A stretch of 64,000 nt of DNA. It comes from Gammaproteobacteria bacterium. GTDB taxonomy: Bacteria > Pseudomonadota > Gammaproteobacteria > Pseudomonadales > Pseudohongiellaceae. A program made the translations under genes and the position numbers. A model generated the notes under the pieces. That model made no database searches and was not told where the DNA came from. It saw only the letters and a program-made list of their open reading frames with translations. The first letter of the stretch is position 1, and every line of letters begins with the position of its first letter. The stretch covers positions 186,001 to 250,000 of the forward strand of contig PASF01000013.1 of NCBI GenBank assembly GCA_002711845.1, read 5' to 3'. Below, one piece after another: positions 7,896-17,322 of the stretch.

Positions 7896-10433
7896 TCAAG
7901 GCGTGGTTTGCCCAAGATCCACCGGCATGTGCAATTGCGCCAGACCCCGCTCTTTGCGCCGGTTCCCCAGATACAGCACAATGGGCGCGGCGATAAAGAT
8001 CGACGAGCTGGTGCTGATGACGATGCCAAACAGCATGGGCAGAGCAAAACTGGACACAGCACTGCCACCGGCAATGGCCATGGGCAGAATGGCAACCAGG
8101 GTACTCATCGACGTGAATACCGTCCGCGTCAGCGTTGCGCTGATGCTTCGGTCGACCAGCTGCGAAAAATCCTGATCGGGTTTGGCGCGCAGGTTCTCCC
8201 GGATTCGGTCGAAAACCACGACCTTGTCATTGACCGAATAGCCGATCAGGGCCAGTAGAGCAGCCACCGCAGTCAGATTGAATTCGACCCCAGACAGGAC
8301 AAAGAACCCCAGTGTTTTGGTCAGATCCAGGCCGATTGTGATCACGGCTGCCACCGCAAAATGGTTTTCAAACCGAAACCAAAGATACACCAGCATGCCG
8401 GCACCGGCCAGCATCACCGCCAGTATGCTCATGTCGGCAAAGTCACCGCTGACCCGCGGCCCGACCATGTCGGTGCGCTGGAATTCGGCATCTGGCGCCG
8501 CCTGCAGCACCGCAGCACGCAGGGTGTCCATCACCTGGCTGTTGTCGGCGCCCTCCTGAATCGGCTGACGCAATTGATAGGTGTCGCTGGTGATGGCATT
8601 ACCACCGGCGCTGGCGGTTTCCTGTACGGAGATATGGCTTAGCCCTGCATTCACAAGACTGCTGCGCAGCTGTTCAATGGACGTATTGGGTATCTTGATC
8701 TCTACCAGGGCGCCGCCACTGAAGTCGATACCAAAGTCCAGGCCCGGTTTCACCAGCAGGCCAATCGAGGCCACTGACAGAATTGCCGACACCACCAGGC
8801 CGGCAACACTGGCGCGCATGAAATTGATGACGCGTTTGCCGCTGCTGAAGTTGTCGGCCAGCCGATCAAACAGCGGCAGGCCGGATACTGACAGCGTCTT
8901 CTGATCAGACAGACGTATGCGCCATTCCATGAGCACACGGGTCACGGCCACCGAGGTGAACAGTGAGGTCAGCAAGCCGATGCCCATGGTCACGGCAAAA
9001 CCGCGGACCGGCCCTGAACCCATAGTGAACAGCAGGCTGATGGCAATCAGCGTGGTGATGTTGGAGTCGATAATGGTGCCATAGGCCTTGCGGAAACCAT
9101 TGTCCAGCGATAGCCAAGGGGTTTTGCCCTGACGCAGTTCGTCGCGGATACGTTCGTTGATCAGAATGTTGGCATCAACCGCCATACCCATCACCAGAAT
9201 CAGACCGGCAATACCGGGCAGGGTCAGTGTTGCCCCCAGCAGGCTGAGGACACCAAAAATAAGCCCCATATTGATGCTCAGACTGAACCAGGCGATCAGC
9301 CCCCAACTGCCGTACACGGACACCATGAACGCGAGCACCAGCGCGGCACCGACGATACCGGCGATCAGGCCCATGCTGATGGAGTCGCTGCCCAGGCTGG
9401 GGCCGACGCTACGCTCCTCGATGACCTCCAGCGCCGCCGGTAACGCACCTGCGCGCAACAGCATGGCCAGATCGGTGGCTTCAACAGCGTTAAAACCACC
9501 GCTGATCTCGCCGCTGCCGGTGGTAATGGCGCTGCGAATAACCGGTGCGGTAATGACCTTTTCGTCCAGTACCACGGCCAGCGCCCGGCCGATGTTTTCC
9601 TGCGTCATGTCGCCAAACAGGCGCCCGCCGGTTTTGTCGAGCACAAAATTCACCACCGGCAGGCCGGTTTGCGCTTGCAATACCATGTTGGCATGACGCA
9701 CGTGACGACCTTCCATGGCAATCTGGCGTTCCAGTTGATAGGTGTCGCCGTCGACCTGGCCGGGCAGTTCCATGACATCGGTTGAGCGTGCGTCTGCCAG
9801 CCAGTGGAAGTTCATTTTGGCGGTTGTGCCCAGTAACTCTTTGACACGTTGCGGGTCGCTGACGCCGGGCAACTGCACGACGATGCTGTCGTCACCCTGA
9901 CGTGTGATGCTGGGCTCGATCATGCCAGTTTCATCAAGGCGCCGGTGCACAATATCCAGGCTTTGTGTGAGCGCATCGTGCTGCAGGGTATCGCGATGCG
10001 CGTCAGTCAGCGTCAGTGTCACCGCAGCGTTGCCACTGTCCAGCGTGTAGGCTGGCAGCGCAGTCTGGCTCTCGGCCAGGGTCTCCCGGATGATGCGCTG
10101 CAAGGCGGGCAGCTCGCCGCTATCGCGCAACGTCAAGGTGAGTTGCTCAGGGGTGGCCTGAGGGCGCAGGTAGCGGATGCCGTCCTGTTGCAGCCGGTCG
10201 GCAAGGGCATCGCCCAGTTGCTGATTCTCGCTTTGCAGCAGATCCTCCATGTCCACTGCCAATAGCAGGTGTGACCCGCCGCGAAGGTCCAGACCCAGGC
10301 TGAACTGATTGTTGGCATACCAGTCAGGCAGCCGTTGTTGTGCTGCGCCTGGCAGCACGGCGGGAAGGGCGCTAAGCAGCCCCAGAAGAATAACCAAACC
10401 GTACCACAGGGTACGCTGACGTAACGATCGCAT
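7896..10433 (-). CDS. secDF: Fused protein translocase SecD-SecF
   Basis: An 845-residue inner-membrane protein that joins SecD and SecF in one chain. Both use the proton gradient to pull exported proteins through SecYEG. The SecD half starts with a transmembrane helix, then SLGLDLRGGSHLLL, a large periplasmic domain, and five more helices beginning near SMGLIAGIVGAALVLAF. The SecF half begins around residue 500 (LFDRLADNFSSGKRVINFM) and has GLDFGIDFSGGALVEIKIP, a smaller periplasmic domain, and helices including ALIGYSVNDKVVVFDRIREN. Gammaproteobacteria commonly carry separate secD and secF behind yajC; this copy is fused and has no yajC here. It may therefore be the only copy or a paralogue. 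Confidence 0.94.
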   Translation of the reverse strand: MRSLRQRTLWYGLVILLGLLSALPAVLPGAAQQRLPDWYANNQFSLGLDLRGGSHLLLAVDMEDLLQSENQQLGDALADRLQQDGIRYLRPQATPEQLTLTLRDSGELPALQRIIRETLAESQTALPAYTLDSGNAAVTLTLTDAHRDTLQHDALTQSLDIVHRRLDETGMIEPSITRQGDDSIVVQLPGVSDPQRVKELLGTTAKMNFHWLADARSTDVMELPGQVDGDTYQLERQIAMEGRHVRHANMVLQAQTGLPVVNFVLDKTGGRLFGDMTQENIGRALAVVLDEKVITAPVIRSAITTGSGEISGGFNAVEATDLAMLLRAGALPAALEVIEERSVGPSLGSDSISMGLIAGIVGAALVLAFMVSVYGSWGLIAWFSLSINMGLIFGVLSLLGATLTLPGIAGLILVMGMAVDANILINERIRDELRQGKTPWLSLDNGFRKAYGTIIDSNITTLIAISLLFTMGSGPVRGFAVTMGIGLLTSLFTSVAVTRVLMEWRIRLSDQKTLSVSGLPLFDRLADNFSSGKRVINFMRASVAGLVVSAILSVASIGLLVKPGLDFGIDFSGGALVEIKIPNTSIEQLRSSLVNAGLSHISVQETASAGGNAITSDTYQLRQPIQEGADNSQVMDTLRAAVLQAAPDAEFQRTDMVGPRVSGDFADMSILAVMLAGAGMLVYLWFRFENHFAVAAVITIGLDLTKTLGFFVLSGVEFNLTAVAALLALIGYSVNDKVVVFDRIRENLRAKPDQDFSQLVDRSISATLTRTVFTSMSTLVAILPMAIAGGSAVSSFALPMLFGIVISTSSSIFIAAPIVLYLGNRRKERGLAQLHMPVDLGQTTP

Positions 10434-10479
10434 GATTGACCTCGCATGAACTTAAACGATTAAAAATGTGTTTAACGTG

Positions 10480-10935
10480 TCAGGCGAGCAAGGGTGGTGA
10501 GCGAGGCGAGTAAGGCGTGGCTGTGCAGTGGATGAGCAGGCACAGGCCATGGGTCTCATAGCCTTGTCCGGAAATCGGGGTACGCAGGTCGTGGATTGAC
10601 GGTGCGGATACCAGTGCCGCTACTGGCGCAGATGAGTCACTGGCATCGGTGGTTTGTTGGGGCGGCGTGCCGGACCGACTGATCTGCGTCAGCAGTCGCG
10701 ATGACGGGTTCAGTGCGCCGTCGCGCGAATTTGCTGCCGCCTGGGTATTGGGTAGCTGCAACCGTCCCGCTGCCGTGCCTGACGCCTCGGTGCGGTCTAT
10801 GCCTGACGCCAGGGTCGCGTCGTATCCGGAGAGGCCAGGCAGACAGCACAGAATCAAGGCCAATAGCCAGATCCGGACGCTTGGGGCGGGTCTTCCGGGC
10901 CGTGGATTCGGAACGCTTGTGTGGATGTGTTTCAC
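10480..10935 (-). CDS. Possible small exported protein, unknown
   Basis: A reading frame between secDF and the TonB receptor gene, open from 10995 down to 10480. A GTG at 10935 would give 151 residues. It starts with a basic stretch, then a hydrophobic segment (IWLLALILCCLPGLSG) that could be a signal peptide or anchor. The rest is Ser/Thr/Ala/Pro-rich with no recognised domain. No good ribosome-binding site is seen, and composition alone could produce such a frame at this GC content. It fills an otherwise empty 670-base gap. Treat as a weak prediction. Confidence 0.3.
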   Translation of the reverse strand: MKHIHTSVPNPRPGRPAPSVRIWLLALILCCLPGLSGYDATLASGIDRTEASGTAAGRLQLPNTQAAANSRDGALNPSSRLLTQISRSGTPPQQTTDASDSSAPVAALVSAPSIHDLRTPISGQGYETHGLCLLIHCTATPYSPRSPPLLA

Positions 10936-11014
10936 AAAGTTTCTTATACGCCTGTGCCGGCACCCGTGCAAGTGGTTCTTGCGCTCTGCCTGCATGTTGT
11001 GACGCCACCGCGGT

Positions 11015-11065
11015 TTGTCACGAAACTGTCAAGCCAAAGACACGGCGTCGTCACAATACCGTCTT
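11015..11065 (+). promoter_or_regulatory. Pho-box-like repeats upstream of TonB receptor
   Basis: TTGTCAC (11015-11021), GAAA, CTGTCAA (11026-11032) closely matches the PhoB-box plan of two CTGTCAT-like 7-mers separated by four A/T-rich bases. A second, weaker pair in the same register is TCGTCAC (11048-11054) and CCGTCTT (11059-11065). The boxes lie 40-90 bases before the receptor start, which suits activation under phosphate limitation. Assignment is by eye only. Confidence 0.5.
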
Positions 11066-11102
11066 AAACTGACGCAAACCTTGACAAGAATGGAGCAATG
11101 TA

Positions 11103-13673
11103 ATGCAGGCAACCCCACAGTTCACCTACCGCAAATTAACCGCAGCGTTGATGCTCGCAGGCATGAGCAGTGCCGGTATGGCGCAAAGCGAACCGTCCGC
11201 GACCGACATGGAAACCATCATGGTGTTTGGCCAGCGTGAAGCAGCCAATCGGGCGCTTAACCAGTACCGTGACTCGGATGCGGTTGCTAATTACATTTCC
11301 TCCGATGACATGGGTCAGTTTGTCGATCAGAACGTGGCTGAGTCGCTGCAACGACTGCCGGGTCTGACCATCTCTCGCGATCAGGGTGAGGGTCGTTTTG
11401 TTAGCGTGCGAGGTATCTCTGCCGGTCTGAGTACGGTCAGCATTAACGGCATGCGAATCGGCACGCCGGAAGATGGTTCGCGTGCTGTCCCGCTGGATGT
11501 GATTCCCACCGGATCGGTAGATGGCATTGAAGTGGTTAAAGTACCGACACCCGATATGCCCGGCGATGCCGTCGGCGGCGCCGTCAACGTCACTTCAGCG
11601 TCGGCATTTGATCGTGACGGCCGCCAGATTACCTACCGTGCTGAAGGCTCCTACAATGACCTTAGTGGGGATACCAGCCCCAAGGCACAATTCAATTTCA
11701 GCGATGTGGTTGACGGATTTGGTGGCACTGACAATATTGGTATTTCCTTCGGCCTCAACTACCTGGATCGCAAGCTTGAGTCTGACAATATCGAGCCGGA
11801 GTATGATTTTCTCGACTTCAATGGCGAAGACGTATTCACGCTTCTGGAAGTCAATGAGCGCAAATATTTTGTTGAACGGGAGCGCCTGGGCTTCAACCTG
11901 AACCTGGAATACCAGCCAAGCGAGGGCACACGTTTCTACGCCAACACCGTGTATAGCGAGTTTACCGATGCGGAAACCCGTCAGCGTAATGTGTTTGTCT
12001 TTGAAGATGCCACCATCACCGCCTATGATGGCCGCACTGTGACTTACGCAGACATGCCGGAAGACAGTTTCCGTCGGCGTATCCGCTTCCGCACCAAAGA
12101 GCAGGACACGCTGGCATTTGCGATCGGTGCCGAACACGATTTCCAGACCTGGTCACTGGACTACAATGCCGGCATCTCCACCACAGACGAGCGTGTGCCG
12201 GACGAGCAGGAGGGCCGTTTTGAAAAGACCGGCAACGAGCTGGACGCCATGGTGCGGATCGGCCAGGGCATTCCCAGCTATACGTTCATGGAAAACGGCG
12301 CACCAGCCACCGGTTATCTGGACAACAGCCTTTACGAGCTTGATCGTGTCGTCAATGAACCGTTGTCAGTCGATGATGACGACATCAATTTCGCCCTCAA
12401 CATCGAAGTGCCCATGGCCTTTGGTATCGAGTCACTGACTGTGAAAACCGGTATCGATGGCCGGTTCAAGGAGAAGGTGACTGATGTTAACGAATTCGAG
12501 GAGCGTAATACCCCGGATGTCTTGCTGTCCCGGTTCACAACCGGCGCGCCTTCTTATGGCCTGGGCAACCTGGGCCAGGGCATCAGTTCAGCCGCATTTG
12601 TTGATTTCTACAACCGCAATCGCAACGAATTCAAGGCTCGACCCCAGGATGTAGAAGAGAATCTGGCCCTCAATTCGGTGCAGGATTTCAGCGCCGAAGA
12701 AGATGTCACTGCCGGCTACCTGATGGGCACCTGGGATATGGATCGCGTCCGTGTGATCGCCGGTGCGCGAATTGAGCGCACTGACTACACGGCTGACGGC
12801 AACGAGTTGCTGTTTGACGAGAACGGTGACCTGAGCATCAGTGCCCGTTCAGTGTCGACAAAATATACCGACGTGCTGCCCGGGCTGCACCTGCGCTACG
12901 AGCCAGTGGATAATCTGGTGCTGCGGGCGGCCTGGAGCAACACCATCGCGCGTCCCAGCTTCAGCGATATTTCCCCGCGTGCCCAGATTAGCCGCGAAGA
13001 CATGGAAGTTGAGCTGGGTAACCCCGACCTTGATCCTTACAAGTCAACCAACTTCGACCTGCTGGCCGACTGGTATCTGGGCAACGCCGGTGTGATTTCG
13101 GCGGGCGTGTTCTACAAAGACATTGATGACTACATTGTTGATGCCTCTACCCGCCAGAACCCGGATTTTGTCGGGTTTGAGGTCGATCAGCCGGTTAATG
13201 GCACCAAAGCCTCGGTGACCGGTATCGAGTTCAACGTCCAGCAGGGCTTCGAAGTTTTCAGTGAGTCCCTGATGGGGTTCCTGGCGGGTGTTAACCTGAC
13301 GGCACTGGATACCGATCTGGAAATCGCGGAGCGCGCCGGTGAATCATTTTCACTGCCGGAAGCTGCTGAGCGCTCGGGCAACTTCTACCTGGGTTTCGAG
13401 AATGAATTGTTCAGCACCCGGTTGAGCGTCACGTACCGTGACAAGTTCCTCAGCGAGGTGGGTGACGACGAGCGCTTTGACCTGTATGTGGCGCCGCATA
13501 CGCAGGTGGATCTGACAGCCTCTTACCGTTTTAGTCAGCAATTTGAGCTGGTGGCCGAGCTGACCAATCTGACTGACGAGGCACTGGAGCTGTATCAGGG
13601 CAGCAAGAATTACACATTCCAGTTCGAGGAGTACGGTCCGACGTTTGCCATCGGGTTCAAAGGCCAGTTCTGA
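11103..13673 (+). CDS. TonB-dependent receptor
   Basis: An outer-membrane TonB-dependent receptor of 856 residues that imports a ligand using energy from TonB-ExbBD. A signal peptide ends near MAGMSSAGMAQS. The plug domain runs from about residue 50 to 170, with VAESLQRLPGLTISRDQGEGRFVSVRG and GDAVGGAVNV. A 22-strand barrel follows and ends in the aromatic residue Phe (FAIGFKGQF), as expected for outer-membrane assembly. The plug style (RG-SAGLSTVSINGMRIGTP) resembles receptors annotated in the Caulobacter/Xanthomonas-type group. GGAG lies 7 bases before the ATG. Pho-box-like repeats upstream suggest a phosphorus-containing ligand, but the substrate is not shown by the protein itself. Confidence 0.95.
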   Translation: MQATPQFTYRKLTAALMLAGMSSAGMAQSEPSATDMETIMVFGQREAANRALNQYRDSDAVANYISSDDMGQFVDQNVAESLQRLPGLTISRDQGEGRFVSVRGISAGLSTVSINGMRIGTPEDGSRAVPLDVIPTGSVDGIEVVKVPTPDMPGDAVGGAVNVTSASAFDRDGRQITYRAEGSYNDLSGDTSPKAQFNFSDVVDGFGGTDNIGISFGLNYLDRKLESDNIEPEYDFLDFNGEDVFTLLEVNERKYFVERERLGFNLNLEYQPSEGTRFYANTVYSEFTDAETRQRNVFVFEDATITAYDGRTVTYADMPEDSFRRRIRFRTKEQDTLAFAIGAEHDFQTWSLDYNAGISTTDERVPDEQEGRFEKTGNELDAMVRIGQGIPSYTFMENGAPATGYLDNSLYELDRVVNEPLSVDDDDINFALNIEVPMAFGIESLTVKTGIDGRFKEKVTDVNEFEERNTPDVLLSRFTTGAPSYGLGNLGQGISSAAFVDFYNRNRNEFKARPQDVEENLALNSVQDFSAEEDVTAGYLMGTWDMDRVRVIAGARIERTDYTADGNELLFDENGDLSISARSVSTKYTDVLPGLHLRYEPVDNLVLRAAWSNTIARPSFSDISPRAQISREDMEVELGNPDLDPYKSTNFDLLADWYLGNAGVISAGVFYKDIDDYIVDASTRQNPDFVGFEVDQPVNGTKASVTGIEFNVQQGFEVFSESLMGFLAGVNLTALDTDLEIAERAGESFSLPEAAERSGNFYLGFENELFSTRLSVTYRDKFLSEVGDDERFDLYVAPHTQVDLTASYRFSQQFELVAELTNLTDEALELYQGSKNYTFQFEEYGPTFAIGFKGQF

Positions 13674-13697
13674 CCTGACCCAGCGGCTCCATACAGA

Positions 13698-13735
13698 CCC
13701 GGTGCATGATCCATGATCGTGCACCGGGTTTTTTT
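13698..13735 (+). terminator. Rho-independent terminator after TonB receptor
   Basis: CCCGGTGCA (13698-13706) pairs with TGCACCGGG (13720-13728), and the stem is followed by seven T residues. Confidence 0.92.
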
Positions 13736-13824
13736 ATGGACAAGGGGCGCGTTGCTCAAGCTGTCCCGGACTCATATACTGGCGTCCGTGATAACAATAA
13801 TGCCCGCATCAGGAGCCCGCCAGC

Positions 13825-15777
13825 ATGTTCCGCCTACGATTCATTGATCGCCTGAAGTTTTTTGTCGAACGCCAGTTTGTCAAAGGTGCCTCCTACCAGC
13901 TGCTGATCGTGGTGGCGGTCATTGGTCTGATTTCCCTGCTCGGTGGCATGCTGGTGCTGCCCATCGGTGACTATGATGAACACCTGGGCAATGCCGTGTG
14001 GTGGGCCTTTTTGCGCCTGACCGACCCAGGCTACCTGGGTGACGATGAAGGCACCTGGCGCCGTATCGTATCAACCTGGTTGACCGTCAGTGGTTACGTG
14101 GTGTTTCTGGGTGCCCTGGTGGCGATCATGACGCGCTGGTTGATTGCCATCATGGAACACCTTGAATTGGGCCTGACACCGGTTTCGCTGAAAAACCACA
14201 TTGTCATTCTGGGCTGGAACAACCGCACAGTGCCTCTGTTGCGCGAGCTGGTGATGTCGACATCCCGCCTGGGCCGTTTCATGCGCGAGCGCGATATCAA
14301 GCGTCTGAAGATCGTGGTGCTGTCCGAGCAGGTGTCATCCGAGCAAATTCAGTTGCTGCGTGCTGACCCGGGTATCGGTCGACGCAGCAAGGACATCATT
14401 CTGCGCAGCGGCTCGCCACTGCAGCCCGAAGCCCTGCATCGTGTCGCCTGTCTGCAGGCGGCGGCTGTCATCATCCCTAATGAGTCACATGGCCCGGACA
14501 GTCTGGTGACGTCCGACGTGGAATCGCTGAAGGCCCTGTTATCCATTTATGCGCAGGCCCGTGAACGTGAGCAGCCGCTGCCATTTGTGGTCATGGAAGT
14601 GGAAGATGTGCGTAAATTTTCAGTCGCCTCCCGGGCCTACCCGGGGCCGTTGGAGATTGTTGCTGGCGATGCCACCATCAGCCGGTTGCTGGCCCAGAAC
14701 ATTATTCATCCGGGGTTGTCAGAGCTCTATGGCGAGCTATTAACGGCTCATGCCGGTAATGAATTGTACATACGGCCGGCGGCCCCCTACGCGGGCCTGG
14801 CGATTGCGGAGCTTGAGGCCCGCTGTCCGGATGCCATCATGTTTGGTTTGTTGCGCCCCGGGGCGGACGGCGACTTGCATACACACCTGAATGTCGCGTC
14901 AGACGAAATTCTGACCAAGGCAGATGCCCTGGTGTTGATGGCAAGGTCGTTTGACGAAACCGAACCTGAGGCACGTGCGCCGAGCGAACGGCGGGTCAAT
15001 CGCAGGGTGACAATAGCAGACCCGGAGGCGCCGCCGGTACAACAACGCAAACGGTTGCTGATCCTGGGCTGGAATCGACGGGTGCCCGCCATCATTACAG
15101 AGCTAGCGAGTTATCAGAATTACGAGTTTGATGTTGATCTGGTATCAATCGTGCCGGCCGACATCCGCACTGCCGATATAGCCCGGTACAGTGAAGTGGC
15201 CGGCAGAGTGGTCTGTGACCATGTTGAAGCCGACTATATGGTCGAGGGGGAACTGCGCCGCCTGAATCCAGCCCGTTATGACAGCATTGTGTTGTTGAGC
15301 AGTGATCGTCTCAGCTCCGGCGAAGAGGCTGATGCCCGGGCGATTGTTGGATACCTGGTACTCGAAGAGATACTTCAGGGGCAGCACCGTCAGCCGCAGA
15401 TACTGCTTGAGCTGAGCGATCCTGCCAACGAGGATCTGCTGGCGAGCAACAGCAGCGAAACCATTATCAGCCCCATGATCCTCAGTCATATGCTGTCCCA
15501 GGTGACTCTGCGCCGGGAACTGAGGCTGGTCTATGATGAACTGTTCACCGCGCATGGCGCCGAGATCCAGTTCTATGACCCCAGTGAGTATGATCTGCCG
15601 CTAGAGGCAAGCTTCAGTGAATTTGAAGGCAGGGCGGCGGCGCTGGGTGAAACAGCGCTGGGCATCTATCGCAGCAAAGCGGATTTGCATGGTAAACGCC
15701 TGCAGCTCAATCCGGTGCGGGACAAGGCCATGGATCTGGTGTCGGGCGATCAGCTGGTGGCGCTGATTACCCTGTAA
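13825..15777 (+). CDS. CASTOR/POLLUX-type ion channel
   Basis: A 650-residue membrane protein that resembles the CASTOR/POLLUX/DMI1 ion-channel family. Two N-terminal helices (about residues 26-48 and 92-115) flank a pore-like segment AVWWAFLRLTDPGYLGDD. Two RCK/TrkA-N-like cytosolic modules follow, each introduced by the family hallmark GWN: HIVILGWNNRTVPLL near residue 127 and RLLILGWNRRVPAII near 412. These ligand- or ion-sensing rings gate K+ or Ca2+ flow in characterised homologues. The gene is monocistronic, with a terminator upstream and an independent barrel gene downstream. The selectivity filter is not a canonical K+ TVGYG, so the transported ion is uncertain. Confidence 0.85.
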   Translation: MFRLRFIDRLKFFVERQFVKGASYQLLIVVAVIGLISLLGGMLVLPIGDYDEHLGNAVWWAFLRLTDPGYLGDDEGTWRRIVSTWLTVSGYVVFLGALVAIMTRWLIAIMEHLELGLTPVSLKNHIVILGWNNRTVPLLRELVMSTSRLGRFMRERDIKRLKIVVLSEQVSSEQIQLLRADPGIGRRSKDIILRSGSPLQPEALHRVACLQAAAVIIPNESHGPDSLVTSDVESLKALLSIYAQAREREQPLPFVVMEVEDVRKFSVASRAYPGPLEIVAGDATISRLLAQNIIHPGLSELYGELLTAHAGNELYIRPAAPYAGLAIAELEARCPDAIMFGLLRPGADGDLHTHLNVASDEILTKADALVLMARSFDETEPEARAPSERRVNRRVTIADPEAPPVQQRKRLLILGWNRRVPAIITELASYQNYEFDVDLVSIVPADIRTADIARYSEVAGRVVCDHVEADYMVEGELRRLNPARYDSIVLLSSDRLSSGEEADARAIVGYLVLEEILQGQHRQPQILLELSDPANEDLLASNSSETIISPMILSHMLSQVTLRRELRLVYDELFTAHGAEIQFYDPSEYDLPLEASFSEFEGRAAALGETALGIYRSKADLHGKRLQLNPVRDKAMDLVSGDQLVALITL

Positions 15778-15866
15778 GCCGACAAGGATGCGCTCTGCTA
15801 TACTCTCGCCGCAGCCCGGTGTGCTGGCTGCCTGAATGTATATTACGGATGAAGGGGAGTAGATTA

Positions 15867-16451
15867 ATGAAGAGTATCAAAGCGTTATTGTTGGCAGGTG
15901 TCATGATGCCGGGGTTGGCACTGGCTGATTCATCGCACTACAACCTGATCGAAGGCGCTTATCTGCAGGGCGAGATAAACGGCGTTGAAGTAGATGGCTT
16001 TGGTGTCGAAGCCAGTCTGGAGTTTTTCGACAGGATTCTTGCCGTGGCCAGCTTCACCGATCTGGGGCTGGACGACGATACCGCCGGCACTGATCTGGAG
16101 GGCGATGTCAAATCAATCGGACTGGGTTACATTTTCGGTCGTAACGAGACTGCCAGCGTGTATGGTTCCGCCAGCTATATCGATTCTGATGTGCGTGGTC
16201 GTCTTGGCGCCTTTACGTTTGCCGAGGACAGTGAGGGGGTACAGTTTGAGTTGGGCGCCCGGATGAACCTGAGTCCCGAAGCGGAGTTTTTTGTAGCGGT
16301 GAAGCACACCGATCTGGGCGAGGGCGATGAGGAGACGACCCCCGGCGTGGGTCTGGTTTATCAGTTTCTGCCGGCCTTGTCCGGCACAGTGACTTTCGAT
16401 CGGAATGCCGACGATGACATGATGGGTTTAGGCCTGCGCCTCAATTTCTGA
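15867..16451 (+). CDS. Small outer-membrane beta-barrel protein
   Basis: A 194-residue secreted protein. The signal peptide is MKSIKALLLAGVMMPGLALA, cleaved before DSSHYNLIEG. The mature part alternates polar and hydrophobic residues in short strands with Gly/Asp-rich turns and ends in Phe (MGLGLRLNF), the pattern of an eight-stranded barrel of the OmpW/opacity-like type. GGGGAG upstream supports the ATG at 15867 over the longer reading from 15819. Nothing indicates a substrate. A terminator separates it from convergent sodB. Confidence 0.8.
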   Translation: MKSIKALLLAGVMMPGLALADSSHYNLIEGAYLQGEINGVEVDGFGVEASLEFFDRILAVASFTDLGLDDDTAGTDLEGDVKSIGLGYIFGRNETASVYGSASYIDSDVRGRLGAFTFAEDSEGVQFELGARMNLSPEAEFFVAVKHTDLGEGDEETTPGVGLVYQFLPALSGTVTFDRNADDDMMGLGLRLNF

Positions 16452-16476
16452 TGCCGGCAAGCCCGGCAAGGTCATT

Positions 16477-16513
16477 AAAAAGGCCGGTCTGTCGCTGACA
16501 GGCCGGCCTTTTT
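16477..16513. terminator. Bidirectional terminator between barrel gene and sodB
   Basis: A 17-bp stem (16477-16493 with 16497-16513, one G-T wobble) has a 3-base loop and is flanked by A-run and T-run. It can therefore terminate transcripts from both sides, as expected between convergent genes. Confidence 0.92.
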
Positions 16514-16545
16514 AATGCTGATTCCGAAGCCGTAACGCCGTGGCA

Positions 16546-17133
16546 TCAGGCCAGGTTTTTGTTGGCAAAATCCCAGTTGACCAGATTGTCCAGGAACGCA
16601 GCCAGGAAGTCCGGGCGGCGGTTTTGATAATCCAGGTAGTACGCATGTTCCCATACGTCGCAAACCAGGATGGGTTTGGCACTGGTGGTCAGCGGTGTTT
16701 CAGCGTTGGGTGTCTTGGCAATCTTGAGCTTGCCGCCATCAAGTACCAGCCACACCCAGCCGCTACCGAACTGGCCGACGCCGCCGGCAGTGAACTCTTT
16801 TTTGAAGTCATCATAGCTGCCGAAATCAGCGTTAATCTTGTCAGCAATGGCGCCACTGGGCGCACCGCCACCGGCAGGCTTCATGCTTTGCCAGAAGAAA
16901 TTGTGGTTATAGACCTGAGCCACGTTGTTGAACAGTGGGCCACCGACTTTGGCGCTCGCGCGCACCAGGTCTTCCAGGTTGTCAGCATCGACACCGGCAT
17001 CGGCCAGCAGTTCGTTGCCCTTGACCACGTAGGTGTTGTGGTGTTTGCCGTGGTGGAAGCCCAGTGTTTCTGCGGACATGTGCGGTTCCAGTGCATTAGC
17101 GGCATAGGGCAGATCGGGTAATTCTAATTTCAT
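16546..17133 (-). CDS. sodB: Iron superoxide dismutase SodB
   Basis: Cytoplasmic Fe-superoxide dismutase, 195 residues, which converts superoxide to oxygen and hydrogen peroxide. The metal ligands are visible in the family segments GFHHGKHHNTYV (first His), VYNHNFFWQSM (second His) and CDVWEHAYYLDYQN (Asp and His). The segment KPAGGGAPSGAIAD favours the Fe type over the Mn type. It is monocistronic with a strong promoter upstream and a shared terminator downstream. Confidence 0.97.
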   Translation of the reverse strand: MKLELPDLPYAANALEPHMSAETLGFHHGKHHNTYVVKGNELLADAGVDADNLEDLVRASAKVGGPLFNNVAQVYNHNFFWQSMKPAGGGAPSGAIADKINADFGSYDDFKKEFTAGGVGQFGSGWVWLVLDGGKLKIAKTPNAETPLTTSAKPILVCDVWEHAYYLDYQNRRPDFLAAFLDNLVNWDFANKNLA

Positions 17134-17182
17134 ACAAGCCTCGACAAATCAATGGGTGATAGTCACGTAATATCAGCTTTTC

Positions 17183-17211
17183 AGCATAAATCACTATGGC
17201 CTGTGTTTCAA
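17183..17211 (-). promoter_or_regulatory. sodB promoter
   Basis: On the minus strand, TTGAAA (17206-17211) and TATGCT (17183-17188) are spaced by exactly 17 bases, a near-consensus sigma-70 promoter. It would start transcription about 40 bases before the sodB ATG. Confidence 0.75.
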
Positions 17212-17322
17212 GGCGGCTAAGTCAGTCGCCACGTCACAGACAGGCTTTGCCGCAGGCCCTGCATGCGTCTACAATACAGATCATCTGTATGCATGCGCAC
17301 CAAAGCGTTGGGGTAATGAACG

